A stretch of DNA of 64,000 nt from SCRA01 sp035533275. Lineage in GTDB: Bacteria; Vulcanimicrobiota; Vulcanimicrobiia; Vulcanimicrobiales; SCRA01. Made by a program: the position numbers and the translations under genes. Positions 1-9,250 of this stretch are shown here, one piece after another (the first letter of the stretch is position 1; each line of letters opens with the position of its first letter). Below the pieces are notes generated by a model. It saw only the letters and a program-made list of their open reading frames with translations. It was not told the DNA's origin and did no database searches. Location of the stretch: assembly GCA_035533275.1 (NCBI GenBank), contig DATLUD010000058.1, positions 1 to 64,000 on the forward strand, given 5' to 3'.

Positions 1-81
1 CCACCGACGCGAGATTCTAACACAACCCACGGCCGGCCGTAAAGGCCTCGAGGGGGCGATTCGTGCGGGGGCTTCGCGGGG

Positions 82-591
82 TCAGCCGGTGACGTCGGGC
101 TCCACGCCCAGGCCGTCGGTGAACGCTCCCAGCGAGGTCGCAAGATCGATGGTGGCCACGACCTCGAAGATCTCATCGTCGTCGAGGCCGGCGTCGCGCA
201 GGATCTCGCTGGAGGGCCGAAGATCGGCCGCCGAGGCGCGCGCGAAGGTCAGGATCGCGCTCTCGGTCGCGGAGAGCGCGGGATCGTCGAGGCGGTTCTC
301 CATGACCGCTCCCAGCACAGGCTTCTCGACATCCGCGCGAGCGAGCAGGAGGCGCAGGAACGGCGCGAGCGTTCCGGTGCTGCCTCGCACCGCGGAGACC
401 ACCACGCCCACCAGGGCCTTGATCGTCAGGGGAAGCCGTCCGGAAAAGAGCGTTGCCTTGGTTTTCGCCCAGTTTGCGGCGAGGAGGTCGGGGCGCCGTT
501 CCATTGCGCGGAAGGCTTCCGGAACCTCGCCGAAGGAGCGCTCGAGATCCAGGTAGAGGCTCTTGGGCGACCCTTGAAGCTCGGTGGGCAA
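82..591 (-). CDS. Carboxymuconolactone decarboxylase/AhpD-like protein without cysteines
   Basis: A 169-residue protein of the CMD/AhpD-like fold. The central segment LTIKALVGVVVSAVRGS (about residues 54-70) sits where family members carry the helix that leads into the CxxC redox pair. The C-terminal half, with LSATESAILTFAR and AGLDDDEIFEVVATIDLATSLG, follows the second family helix block and ends in GLGVEPD, as in peroxidase-related members. There is no cysteine anywhere, so the usual thiol peroxidase chemistry cannot operate. The start is TTG, with GAGGAGAG about 10 bases upstream. Family assignment is from pattern recognition; the substrate is unknown. Confidence 0.6.
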   Translation of the reverse strand: MPTELQGSPKSLYLDLERSFGEVPEAFRAMERRPDLLAANWAKTKATLFSGRLPLTIKALVGVVVSAVRGSTGTLAPFLRLLLARADVEKPVLGAVMENRLDDPALSATESAILTFARASAADLRPSSEILRDAGLDDDEIFEVVATIDLATSLGAFTDGLGVEPDVTG

Positions 592-698
592 GAGAATACG
601 TCTCTCCTCGTCGTCGCGGTGCGTTGTCGTCGCGGGGCGTTCTCGTACCCCTCTGTACCCTGGTTTCGGCCAACTTGGGCGCGGCCTTTATGGAGACA

Positions 699-1544
699 TT
701 AACCCGGAGAGGAGTGCTCCTCTATGACGCAGGTCTTCGCCACCCCCTCCGCCGCTACGGCTGCGTTCGACTCCGCATGCGCGATGATCCATCGCTGACG
801 GTCGAATTGCAGCACTTCCTTGGTAGTGGCCGGCTTGGTGGCCAGCGCTTGCGCGGCGTCGGTGCTGCCGGGCTGTGGCACGGGATCGTCTAGCGCGGTC
901 ACGTTCACCGGCATCCACGTGTACGGCTGGGTCTCGGCGATCTGATACTCCGCGGTGTCCTGGATCGTATGCTTGTCGAGCAGCACGTGTATGACGTTGG
1001 TCACATCGTATGCCACCGCGCGTTGGCGGTCGATCGACCGCTGCAGGTTGGACGCCGCCGTGGTCAACTCGGCGTGGCGCGTGGGATCCTTCGTCTCGCG
1101 CGCTTGGGCCAGCAGGTCGTTGACGGCGGCTTGTCCCGCGGGAATCGAGCGCACCATTGACCCCACCTCCTTGATCAGGCGGTTGCGGTCGTCGTAGACC
1201 AGCACGGCGCCGTTGCGCTTGACGTAGTCGCGCTCCACGGCGTCGAGGTCGCTCGAGGTGCGCGAGAGCGCGGCATCGTTGGCGATCAGGACATCGGCGG
1301 CGACGTCGAAGTGCTGCACGAAGCGCGAGCAGAAGCGGTTGACGTACAGGCGCTCGATGACCTTGAGGGCACGGCCGGGGGAGGCGCCGGGCGCCGGAGA
1401 GGCGGACGCCGACGCCGGGGGCACCGTAGCGGCCGGCAGGGTGATGGGCGCGAGCGTGGGCGACGGGCCAGGGGCAGGCGCGTCGCTTGCCGCGGCGCCG
1501 GCGATTCCCAAGGCCAACGAAGCGAGTGCCCATGCGTAGCGCAT
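699..1544 (-). CDS. Secreted protein of unknown function
   Basis: A 281-residue protein. I chose the ATG at 1544 because AAAGGGGTGG lies just upstream and a clear signal peptide (MRYAWALASLALGIAGAAAS) then begins the protein. A Pro/Ser/Ala-rich linker follows to about residue 55. The rest is a mostly helical, charged domain with only two cysteines, one in FCSRF and one near the C-terminus (KTCVIEE), which could pair in the periplasm. I recognise no family. It points away from the next gene, with 137 bp between the two starts. Confidence 0.65.
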   Translation of the reverse strand: MRYAWALASLALGIAGAAASDAPAPGPSPTLAPITLPAATVPPASASASPAPGASPGRALKVIERLYVNRFCSRFVQHFDVAADVLIANDAALSRTSSDLDAVERDYVKRNGAVLVYDDRNRLIKEVGSMVRSIPAGQAAVNDLLAQARETKDPTRHAELTTAASNLQRSIDRQRAVAYDVTNVIHVLLDKHTIQDTAEYQIAETQPYTWMPVNVTALDDPVPQPGSTDAAQALATKPATTKEVLQFDRQRWIIAHAESNAAVAAEGVAKTCVIEEHSSPG

Positions 1545-1681
1545 CACCCACCCCTTTCGCGGGTGACGAGACTTCGGGGCCCACGGCAGGGGCACCCTGC
1601 GTGGCCATCGGCGATCTGTGACCGGGCTCACGCGCTTGCTCTGGCGGGCACGGACGGGGTTGGGGTATCGTTGAACGTACC

Positions 1682-2143
1682 ATGAAGAAGATGCGTCTGG
1701 CCGCCGCGGCGACGCTGGTGGCCCTCCTAGCGACCCTCACGCCGCGGGTCCCCGCCCTGGCCAACGGGGCGGCGAGCACGCGGAACATCATCCTGGGCGG
1801 CGCGGCCGCCACGCTGCTCATCATCAACCACAACCGGAAGGTCCACGAGCGCTATGCGGAAGACGCCGCCAAGCAGGCGGCCCTCGCCCAGCAGCGCAAC
1901 GACGCCTGGGCCGCCTACCGCTCGGAGAAGCTGGCGTACCAACGCGAGGCGACGGTCTCGGGCGAGCTCAAGAGAGAAGTGGCCTACCAGCACTCGATCA
2001 TCGAGCAGCAGCGCAAGCAGCTGGCGATGGCCAAGGCCCAGCCTGGCGCCAACTTCGAGCGCCGGAGCGTCGCGCAGGTGAAGACGCCGGCCGGCACGAG
2101 CCGACAGGTGGCCGTCGTCTCTTACGGGTGGGGCTCGTTGTAG
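1682..2143 (+). CDS. Small membrane-anchored coiled-coil protein, unknown function
   Basis: A 153-residue protein with an N-terminal signal or anchor (about residues 1-27). A short hydrophobic segment, NIILGGAAATLLIIN, is followed by HNRKVHERY. A long charged helix rich in Lys, Arg, Glu, Gln and Ala (about residues 55-125) reads as a coiled coil. The C-terminus (VAQVKTPAGTSRQVAVVSYGWGSL) looks like a small beta element. It is probably an envelope protein. No function can be assigned. The sequence GAACGTACC directly precedes the ATG and resembles the -10 part of the ECF-type promoter at 37.8 kb, but I see no matching -35. Confidence 0.65.
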   Translation: MKKMRLAAAATLVALLATLTPRVPALANGAASTRNIILGGAAATLLIINHNRKVHERYAEDAAKQAALAQQRNDAWAAYRSEKLAYQREATVSGELKREVAYQHSIIEQQRKQLAMAKAQPGANFERRSVAQVKTPAGTSRQVAVVSYGWGSL

Positions 2144-2232
2144 CCATCTGCGTTTCAGGCTGTTTTCGCATGACGACTTAATCTCTCGGTCGCTTGTCTT
2201 GAGCTTTCGTTAACGGCCGCTTGATCTGCGGG

Positions 2233-2277
2233 CCGTAGCGTCTTACTAGCCACAACGAGCTAGGAAAGGCGCTACGG
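2233..2277 (+). promoter_or_regulatory. Structured 5' leader of the TonB receptor gene
   Basis: Two nested stems lie just before the GTG start of the receptor. The outer stem is CCGTAGCG (2233-2240) with CGCTACGG (2270-2277). The inner stem is CTAGC (2246-2250) with GCTAG (2259-2263). The ribosome-binding sequence AGGAAAGG (2262-2269) lies between the two 3' arms, so folding would restrict ribosome access. It matches no riboswitch consensus that I recognise. It could be a translational control element or an operator. Confidence 0.4.
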
Positions 2278-2280
2278 ACT

Positions 2281-4962
2281 GTGAACATCGCGCGCATCTC
2301 TACGGTCGTGCTAGCCGCGGCCTTGTTGACATTTTCGGGCCTGACGCGTCCGATCGCCGCTCTCGCGGATGCCTCCGGAGGCGCGGCGATCGTGGGGCAG
2401 ATCGTCGACACGGACGGCGGCCTGCCGGTGGCAGGGGCCACCATCGTGCTCTATCGGGGGACGACGCGGGTCGGCGAGACCACTACGGCTGGCGACGGCA
2501 GCTTCCGCTTCGAGCACGAGTCGCCGGGGGTCTACTCCTTGCGCATCGCCGCGCGCGGCTACCAGGCCACGCAGGCGCCCGGCATCTTCGTCGCGGCCAA
2601 CGAGAGCGAGGTCGCGTTTCGCACGTCGATCTCGCGCGCCGAGGAGTCGGTGGGCAGCCTCAAAGTCATCGGGCGTGAAGCGGTGGCCACGCGTGCCGCG
2701 CTGCAAACCAGCGCCACGATCAACGCGAGCCTCTCCCCCGATCTGCTGCGCAAGCAGAACTACATGCGCGTTGGCGACGCGCTCAACACCCTGCCGGGCG
2801 TGAACACCTCGACCAGCTCGGCCGTCGGCGACGACTTGAGCGTGAGCATCCGCGGCTTCGCCTCCAGCGAGACGGCGACGCTGCTGGACGGCCATCCGAT
2901 CGGGCCGATCGGCGCCCACGGCCAAGGCTTCGACTACCAGGACTCGCCGTTCTACGGATTGCGCAACGTTCAGGTGATCTTCGGATCCGGGGCCAACGTG
3001 CTCTACGGCGCGGACACCATCGCGGGCGCGGTCAACTTTCAAACCCTCGATCCAACCGCGCATCCCCACACCGTGCTGGAGCAAGGCGTCGGCAACGACG
3101 GCAAGATGCTGACCGGATTGGAGGCGACCGGCACCACCTCGAACGGCAAGCTCGGCTACGCGTTTGCCCACGGCGTGGAGGGAACCTACGGCAACTTCGC
3201 TCCGCAGCAGATCACGCAGACCGGGTTGCTGGCGCCGGACTTCACCAGCGCCAACGCCGCCGCCAACACCTACTCCGTCTCGGGCAACTATCTGCTCCGC
3301 AACGACTTGCTGAAGTTGCGGTACTCCTTCGACCCGACGACTCAGTTGACGATGACGGCCTATGCCGCAAACTCTTGGGACGACAAGAGCGGCAACGGCG
3401 ACACCGACTACAACAGCTACCAGTACGCGCTCTACAACGCCCAGCAGACGGTGGCATCGTACGGCGCCGGCAACCCCGCACCGGCGGGCTGCCCCAACGG
3501 ACTGGTCGTCTCCACCGACGCCAATCCGAATCAATGCGTCACGCCCCAGCAGTATGCGGCGCTGGCGGCGGGCCCCGCCGGCGGAGGTCCCGGGCCGTGG
3601 CAGGCGATCCGCAATCAGGACTACCACGCCACGCTGACCAAGGAACTGGGCAAGAGCTTCGTGACGGTCGACGGCTTCATCGACCACTACGCCGTGGACT
3701 ACAACCGCTCCGAGGCCGGCGGCGGCTTCAATAGCCATTACTTCAACACCAGCGGGATCTTGCTCTCGGACGACCTGACGTTCGGCAAGAACGACTTCGG
3801 CTTCGGCTACTCCGATCAGAACCAGCAGATCACGGGGGACTTCTTCAACGCCAACCCGGCCGAGGGTCCGGTCAACATGATCCTGGCGTATCCCGAGTAC
3901 AGCTTGGGCAGCGCCAGCTTCTTCGTGCGCGATCAGTTCACGCCCAGCGGCAAGCTCTCGATCTTCGGCAACCTCTGGCTTCGCCACTCCACCGTGACGG
4001 GCAAGAGCACCTTCGATCCGCGCGTCTCGGTGATCTTCCGCCCGAGCAACCAAGACGTGGTTCGCTTGACGGGCGGGCACTCCGATAGCGAGCCCGCCCC
4101 GCAGCTCCGCTTCGGCTTGCCGTCGCTGGACCAGTCCTTCTCGAACCTCAACCCCGTCTGCGGGGGAAACAAGCAGACTCCCGTGGGCAGCGTGAGCAAC
4201 CCCGACCTCTCGCCGGAGACGGCTACCGACTTCGAGCTGGCCTACGGACACCGCTTCCAGCGCGGCGACTCCGTGCAGTTGGACGTCTACACCGCCACCG
4301 AGCAGAACGCGCTCTTCCGCGGATCCCTGCCCGTCTCGCAGCTGGGTGCCGGCGTGATCCCGCCGAGCTTGCTCAACGCCTACTTCGCCCGCATCCAGTC
4401 GTTCTGCGGCTTCCCGCCCACGCTGGCCAACCTGGCAGTGACGACGTACTACAACGCGGCGCAAGCGCTCTACCGCGGCATCGAGGTCACCGGCCGCTAC
4501 CACGCCAGCTCGCGGCTCTATTTCGACTACGCATACGATGTTCAATCGGCCGCGTACACGGGCGTTCCCGATTCGATCCTGATGAACAACGTCACCCTGA
4601 TCAACGGCTCGCAGGTGGCGGGCGTCCCGCTGCACAAGGCGGCGCTGGGCATCGACTACGGCACGCCGAGCGGCTGGGAGCTGCGGCTCGACGAGTACTA
4701 CCTCGACGGCAACAACGGCTTCAATCGCCCGGCCTTCGCATACGGCAACGCGTTCGTCTCCAAGACCCTCCGCAACACGATCGTGACGCTGGGCGTCAAT
4801 AACGTCTTCAACGACGCGGTCGACTCGTACGGGCGGATCGGCCTGGGCGTCTTCTTCCCCGAGAACCAGTTCGGTACCGACACCAGCGCCCTGCAGCAGG
4901 GGTCGGAGCAGTTCGGCCTGCCGCCTCGGCAGGTGATGCTGACGGTGACTCAGCGGATCTGA
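2281..4962 (+). CDS. TonB-dependent receptor with carboxypeptidase-regulatory-like N-domain
   Basis: An 893-residue outer-membrane active transporter. A signal peptide (about residues 1-30) is followed by a carboxypeptidase-regulatory-like beta-sandwich (about 35-115; VAGATIVLYRG, PGVYSLRIAARGYQ). The plug domain comes next (about 140-265; MRVGDALNTLPGV, VSIRGFASSETATLLDG, VLYGADTIAGAVNFQ), and then a 22-strand-type barrel to the C-terminus. The start is GTG with AGGAAAGG about 11 bases upstream. The beta-propeller gene follows 34 bp downstream and is probably co-transcribed. The ligand cannot be read from the sequence, and I see no siderophore, heme or cobalamin gene beside it. Confidence 0.9.
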   Translation: MNIARISTVVLAAALLTFSGLTRPIAALADASGGAAIVGQIVDTDGGLPVAGATIVLYRGTTRVGETTTAGDGSFRFEHESPGVYSLRIAARGYQATQAPGIFVAANESEVAFRTSISRAEESVGSLKVIGREAVATRAALQTSATINASLSPDLLRKQNYMRVGDALNTLPGVNTSTSSAVGDDLSVSIRGFASSETATLLDGHPIGPIGAHGQGFDYQDSPFYGLRNVQVIFGSGANVLYGADTIAGAVNFQTLDPTAHPHTVLEQGVGNDGKMLTGLEATGTTSNGKLGYAFAHGVEGTYGNFAPQQITQTGLLAPDFTSANAAANTYSVSGNYLLRNDLLKLRYSFDPTTQLTMTAYAANSWDDKSGNGDTDYNSYQYALYNAQQTVASYGAGNPAPAGCPNGLVVSTDANPNQCVTPQQYAALAAGPAGGGPGPWQAIRNQDYHATLTKELGKSFVTVDGFIDHYAVDYNRSEAGGGFNSHYFNTSGILLSDDLTFGKNDFGFGYSDQNQQITGDFFNANPAEGPVNMILAYPEYSLGSASFFVRDQFTPSGKLSIFGNLWLRHSTVTGKSTFDPRVSVIFRPSNQDVVRLTGGHSDSEPAPQLRFGLPSLDQSFSNLNPVCGGNKQTPVGSVSNPDLSPETATDFELAYGHRFQRGDSVQLDVYTATEQNALFRGSLPVSQLGAGVIPPSLLNAYFARIQSFCGFPPTLANLAVTTYYNAAQALYRGIEVTGRYHASSRLYFDYAYDVQSAAYTGVPDSILMNNVTLINGSQVAGVPLHKAALGIDYGTPSGWELRLDEYYLDGNNGFNRPAFAYGNAFVSKTLRNTIVTLGVNNVFNDAVDSYGRIGLGVFFPENQFGTDTSALQQGSEQFGLPPRQVMLTVTQRI

Positions 4963-4996
4963 GCCACCGCGGCGGCGACAACAGGAAAGGAACGGC

Positions 4997-5905
4997 ATGC
5001 TGCACCTCGTCCCCGTGACTCCCCCCGCGCGGGTCCCGATCATCAGCGGCTTCGACTACGTCACGGTGGACGCCGCTCGCCGGCGCGTCTACGCGGCGCA
5101 CACGGGGAGCAGCGCGCTGCTGGTGATCGATGCCGACACGGGCAACGTGCGGGGACAGGTGCGCGTCGGGCCCATGCACGGCGTGGCGGTGGACCCGCGC
5201 AGCGGCATGGTCTACACGGGAGACGGCATCGCCGACGCCGTCTCGGAGGTCGATCCTCGAACGCTGCGCGAGGTGGCCAGGGTCGCGGTGCCCGGACCCG
5301 TCGATGCGCTGATCTTCGATCCGGGACTCGACCGGCTCTACGCCGACGAGGACGGGGCCTCGAGCGTCTTCGTGATCGACGCGAAGACGATGCGGCAGAT
5401 CGGGACGATCTCGCTGCCCGGCCACGACCCGGAATACCCGGCCGTCGATCCCAAGACGGAGACGCTCTATCAGAACCTCAACGGCGACGACGCCTTCGCC
5501 ATGATCGATCCGCAGACGCTCCAGGTGACCGCCCTCATCGAGACGCCCCAGCTGCGGCACAATCACCCGCTGCAGTTCGACGCCGTCCTCGACGAGCTGA
5601 TCGTGGGCGGGAAGAACGGGGTGCTCTCCGTCTACGCTCCCGATGGCCGCCACGTGGCCGACGGGCGGATGCAGCGGGGCGTCGACCAGTGCAGCCTCGA
5701 CGACGCGGGCCGGCTGCTGGCCTGCGCCGGCGGTGGGGAGATCACGCTCTTCGCGTTGGAGGCGGGGAAGGCTCCACGAGAGGTGGCGCGCGTGCGCACG
5801 CCGCCGGGCGTGCATACCGTCGCCATCGACGACCGCACGCGCACGGTCTGGACGGTCTGGGCGGCGCCGAACGGCGACTGGGTGCAGCGCTACGCCGTGA
5901 AGTAG
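4997..5905 (+). CDS. YVTN/YncE-like beta-propeller protein
   Basis: A 302-residue protein made of repeated four-stranded blades. The repeats show as VTVDAARRRVYAAHTGSSALLVIDADTG, VAVDPRSGMVYTGDG, LIFDPGLDRLYADEDG and AVDPKTETLYQNLNGDD. Most YncE-type proteins are exported, yet this one starts MLHLVPVTPPARVP with no signal peptide. The start is firm (GGAAAGGAACGGC before ATG), so the protein may be cytoplasmic or leave by another route. It probably forms an operon with the TonB receptor upstream. The 3' end overlaps the convergent glycosyltransferase gene by 16 bp. Confidence 0.8.
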   Translation: MLHLVPVTPPARVPIISGFDYVTVDAARRRVYAAHTGSSALLVIDADTGNVRGQVRVGPMHGVAVDPRSGMVYTGDGIADAVSEVDPRTLREVARVAVPGPVDALIFDPGLDRLYADEDGASSVFVIDAKTMRQIGTISLPGHDPEYPAVDPKTETLYQNLNGDDAFAMIDPQTLQVTALIETPQLRHNHPLQFDAVLDELIVGGKNGVLSVYAPDGRHVADGRMQRGVDQCSLDDAGRLLACAGGGEITLFALEAGKAPREVARVRTPPGVHTVAIDDRTRTVWTVWAAPNGDWVQRYAVK

Positions 5906-7074
5906 CCGGGGTGCGCGGGCTTGGGCGGGAGCTCCGTGAACGCTTGAGGGCGCTCCCACCAGTCGTGCGCGCGCCAGCGCAGCTGCTCCGCCGTCGGCGG
6001 CGGCGGTAAGCGCAGGCGCACGGCCTCGGCGTAGGCGGCCAGGTAGCGGTCGATCATGTGCTCGACCGTGAACGTCTCCTCCACGCGGCGGCGGCAGGCG
6101 CGGCGGTCGAGGGCTGGCAGATCGCCCACGCGCGCCACCGCCTGCTCCATCGAGTCCACGCAGAAGCCCGTGACGCCGTCGACCACGATCTCCGGCACGC
6201 TCCCCATGCGCGCGCCGAGCACGGGGGTGCCGCAGGCCATCGCCTCGATCATGGTGAGGCCGAAGCGCTCGGGGCGCGTGGTCAGGTGCACGAGCGCCAG
6301 CGCGTCGCGCAGGAGCCGGTCGCGCTCCTGCCCCTCCACGGCGCCGAGGAAGACGATCTGGCGGCCGTCGACGTGGGGCGCCACCTCGCGCTCGAAGTAC
6401 TCCCGGTCGTGCGGGATCGCCGCGATGAACAGCCGCTTTCCGGTGCGCTTGGCCAGCTCGATCGCGCGGTGCGTCCCCTTCTCCGGGTGCAGTCGCCCCA
6501 GAAAGAGCAGATACTCCCCGGGACGGTCGGAGAAGGGAAACGCCGCTGGATCGACGCCGTTGTACGCGGTTGCGAGATAGGCGAGTCCGGGATCCCGGTC
6601 GGCATCGCTGATGGAGCAGAAGAAGCCGCGTTCGGCGCACGCGTAGTAGGCGCCCAGGATGGTCGGCGCCGAGAAGCCGTGCACGGTCGTCAGGAGCGGG
6701 GGCGCCGTCGAGGCCAGCGCATAGGTCAACGGCAGCCAGTCGAAGTTGTTGTGGATGAGGTCGAACTCGCCGGCGCGCCGGAAGCAGGCGCCGATGTGGA
6801 GCGCCTCTAGCACGTGGCCGGGCAGGGTGGGATCCTCGTTGAGTCCGACGGGAGCGACGCTGGCGAGCTTGGCGCTGGTGCGCGAGTTGGCGGTGGCGAA
6901 GAGCGTGACGTCGAGGCCGCGCCGGACCATCCCGTCGGCGATGTCGGCGGCCACGCGCTCCCACGGGCCGTAGCCGGCGGGCGGCGCCGGCCACGAGATC
7001 GAGCCCAGGACCGCCACCCGAAGTCCGCGGAGGTCGCGCGCGGGACTAGCCTCCAACGGCGATGGCGCCCGCAC
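5890..7074 (-). CDS. Glycosyltransferase family 4
   Basis: A retaining GT-B glycosyltransferase of about 390 residues. The N-terminal Rossmann domain opens with VAVLGSISWP and a glycine-rich acceptor loop (PAGYGPWE). The C-terminal domain has the GT4 signature LLFLGRLHPEKG and the EX7E motif in PERFGLTMIEAMACGTPVLG. The start is uncertain because only GTG or TTG codons are available (7125, 7074, 7056, 7017) and all lie near or inside the 3' end of the upstream amidohydrolase gene. The conserved fold begins at about 7020. The sugar and acceptor are unknown. It is likely co-transcribed with the amidohydrolase. Confidence 0.82.
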   Translation of the reverse strand: MRAPSPLEASPARDLRGLRVAVLGSISWPAPPAGYGPWERVAADIADGMVRRGLDVTLFATANSRTSAKLASVAPVGLNEDPTLPGHVLEALHIGACFRRAGEFDLIHNNFDWLPLTYALASTAPPLLTTVHGFSAPTILGAYYACAERGFFCSISDADRDPGLAYLATAYNGVDPAAFPFSDRPGEYLLFLGRLHPEKGTHRAIELAKRTGKRLFIAAIPHDREYFEREVAPHVDGRQIVFLGAVEGQERDRLLRDALALVHLTTRPERFGLTMIEAMACGTPVLGARMGSVPEIVVDGVTGFCVDSMEQAVARVGDLPALDRRACRRRVEETFTVEHMIDRYLAAYAEAVRLRLPPPPTAEQLRWRAHDWWERPQAFTELPPKPAHPGYFTA

Positions 7075-8233
7075 GCGCCACCAGCTGCACGTCGTGCAAC
7101 GCCGCGATCCGCGCGGAGGCGTCACCCGCCACGCCCAGCAGGTCGGCGCTCTTGCCTGCTTGCAGGCGCCCGACCTCGGCGAGATGCAGGAAGTCGGCGG
7201 AGCGCCCGGTGCTGGCGTGAATGGTCTCGACGGGGCTCATGCCCAGCTCGCGGACCATGAGCTCGAGCTCGAATGCGTAGCGCTCGTGGTAGTTGAACGG
7301 CGTGCCGGCGTCGGACCCGGCCACGATCTCCACGCCGGCGCGGTGGGCCTTGCGGATGTTGTCGAAGGCGTCGACCATCACGGCGCGGGCCTTCTCCACC
7401 ACGAACGACGGCATGCCGCCGTCCTCGGCCCGGTCGACGATGCACTGCACGGCGGCGAGCGTGGGAACCAAGCGCGCGTTGCGCTCTTTGAAGAGCGCGA
7501 TCGCCTCGTCGTCCAGCAGGTGGCCGTGCTCGATGGAGTCGATGCCCGCGCGCAAGGCATTCTTGATGCCGGTCGCGCCGATCGCGTGCGAGGCGCAGTG
7601 GAGGCCGGCCTTGTGGGCCTCGTCGATCGCGGCCGCCAGCTCCTCGTACTCCAGTTGAGCGTTACCCGGTTGGACGCCCGGCGTCAGGACGCCCCCGGTG
7701 GCCATCAGCTTGATGCAGTCGGCCCCGGCCTTGAGGAACTCGCGCACGCCCTTGCGAGCGTCCCACGGACCATCCGTCTCACGGCCGATCGGCCACCCGT
7801 GGCCGCCGGTCATCGTGATGACCATGCCCGAGGTGAGCACGCGCGGACCGGGGATTTCGCCGCGGTTGATGGCCTCGCGCAGGGCCACGGAGACGAAATT
7901 CTTGGTGCCGAGGTCGCGCACCGTGGTCACGCCCGCATGCAGCGTCTTGAGCGCCTGGTGAGCGCCGGCAAGGGCGCCCTCGGCCTCCTTGCGCCTCGCG
8001 ACGACCCAGGTGTCCGACTCGCCCCCCATGTCGAGATGGACGTGGAGGTTGACGAGGCCGGGGAGCAGGGTGCCCACCCGGATGCTCCGCACGCCTTCGG
8101 GAGGGGCGAAGGCGGGCCCGACGCGTGCGATCCGCCCGTCCTCCACCAGCAGCGCGGCGTCCCGCAGAGCGGGGGCGCCTGAGCCGTCGATGAGGACGTC
8201 CGCGAGTACGTGAAATCGCTCTTCCTTCGCCAT
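7046..8233 (-). CDS. Amidohydrolase-superfamily metal hydrolase
   Basis: A 395-residue TIM-barrel hydrolase close to the imidazolonepropionase/Xaa-Pro dipeptidase-like branch. Metal ligands are visible in order: HxH in VNLHVHLD, the bridging lysine in CIKLMATGG, histidines in CASHAIG and SIEHGHL, and the aspartate in AGSDAGTP. An N-terminal beta-sandwich lobe (ADVLIDGSGAPALRDAALLVEDGRIARVG) is completed by the C-terminal segment LQAGKSADLLGV. There is no signal peptide, so it is cytoplasmic. Substrates of this group include cyclic ureides, amides and dipeptides, and the sequence does not say which. A start at ATG 8233 fits the family. Confidence 0.85.
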   Translation of the reverse strand: MAKEERFHVLADVLIDGSGAPALRDAALLVEDGRIARVGPAFAPPEGVRSIRVGTLLPGLVNLHVHLDMGGESDTWVVARRKEAEGALAGAHQALKTLHAGVTTVRDLGTKNFVSVALREAINRGEIPGPRVLTSGMVITMTGGHGWPIGRETDGPWDARKGVREFLKAGADCIKLMATGGVLTPGVQPGNAQLEYEELAAAIDEAHKAGLHCASHAIGATGIKNALRAGIDSIEHGHLLDDEAIALFKERNARLVPTLAAVQCIVDRAEDGGMPSFVVEKARAVMVDAFDNIRKAHRAGVEIVAGSDAGTPFNYHERYAFELELMVRELGMSPVETIHASTGRSADFLHLAEVGRLQAGKSADLLGVAGDASARIAALHDVQLVARAGAIAVGG

Positions 8234-8303
8234 GGCGACCGCTTCGCGAAGATGAAGGACGCATCATGCAAGGAAGCGAGCCATCTGGTAGGCTCTAAGC
8301 CAC

Positions 8304-9227
8304 ATGACCCGCCGACTCCACCTTGCCGTGCTTGGGGCGCTCGCCCTCGTGGGAGGAACCGCCGCGACGCCCGCCCCGGGCGGCATTCCCGCGGAGCCGC
8401 CGGTGGTCACCCGCATCATCTCCAGCGGCGCCGACCCGGTGATCGAGATCCGCGCCGGCGGCGGCGACGTCGAGGTGATGCCGGGCGGCAACGACAACGT
8501 GGTCCTGGTCTCCAACCCGGAGGCCGCGGTCACCAGCCAGCGAGGCGGCAGGGGGCAGGCGTTCTACCTGACCACGGAGCGCCCGGTGGAGGGGCACATC
8601 GTGCGCATCGGCCGGGTGGTGGTGCTGCCCCCCATGCGCCGCGACCAGACGTTGGTGCGCATCGCCGTCAACGCGGGCGACATCCGGCTGCGCATCCCCG
8701 CGCGTACCGCCGTGCTGGTCGTCAACGACACCTCCGGGGCCGTCACCATCAAAGGCTTTCGGGGACGGGCGATCGTCCGGTCGTTCGGGGCGCTCACCGT
8801 GCGTTCGAGCCGCTTGAGCGGCGAGAGCTACCTCCAGGTGGGCGGGGCCTGCGACCTCGCCGACGTCGACGGCGACGACCTCTCGGTTGGGGTCTTCGGG
8901 GGCCCGGCCCGCGCCCGGCACGTCCGCGCCCGCACGCTGGAGGTCGCGAGCCGCGGCGCCTTCGTCGATTGGGAGCTGACGGCAAACCGGGGCGACACGC
9001 AGAGCTTTGCCATCGAGGCCGGGGAGTTGCTCCTGCGGGTGCCGGCCGCCGCGCACGCGCGCATCGTGGCCAACAGCACCGCAGGGTCGCTGGGGGGAAT
9101 CCTCCAAGTGAGCGCTGCCCCCTTCGGCATGGACATCTCGGCCTCGGGGACGTTCGGAGGAGGCGGCGCCAACGTGGCGATCACGGCTGAGGACAGCTCC
9201 GTCAACGTGGTGCGCGGCAAGTCGTGA
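8304..9227 (+). CDS. Secreted DUF4097-like beta-helix protein
   Basis: A 307-residue exported protein. A signal peptide (MTRRLHLAVLGALALVGGTAA) precedes a long run of short beta strands with repeats such as IEIRAGGGDVEVMPG, AVTIKGFRGRAIVRSFGALTVRSSRLSG and LEVASRGAFVDWELTANRG. This is the pattern of DUF4097/adhesin-like parallel beta-helices. The following response-regulator ORF overlaps its stop codon, so protein, regulator and kinase form one operon. A paralogous arrangement occurs at 32.0-35.1 kb. Such proteins are often cargo or sensors of cell-envelope stress, which is inference here. Confidence 0.75.
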   Translation: MTRRLHLAVLGALALVGGTAATPAPGGIPAEPPVVTRIISSGADPVIEIRAGGGDVEVMPGGNDNVVLVSNPEAAVTSQRGGRGQAFYLTTERPVEGHIVRIGRVVVLPPMRRDQTLVRIAVNAGDIRLRIPARTAVLVVNDTSGAVTIKGFRGRAIVRSFGALTVRSSRLSGESYLQVGGACDLADVDGDDLSVGVFGGPARARHVRARTLEVASRGAFVDWELTANRGDTQSFAIEAGELLLRVPAAAHARIVANSTAGSLGGILQVSAAPFGMDISASGTFGGGGANVAITAEDSSVNVVRGKS

Positions 9228-9250
9228 GCGTGGTGACAACGGGAGCCTGC

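Noticed and set aside
2144..2280. Cobalamin or TPP riboswitch before the TonB receptor
   Set aside because: I do not find the B12-box or the TPP core motifs; only the two nested stems are present.
2311..5043. A 910-codon frame on the minus strand opposite the TonB receptor
   Set aside because: It mirrors the high-GC codon pattern of the real gene, has no recognisable domain, and its protein is compositionally biased (Val, Arg, Gly, Ala). The plus-strand protein has clear family motifs.
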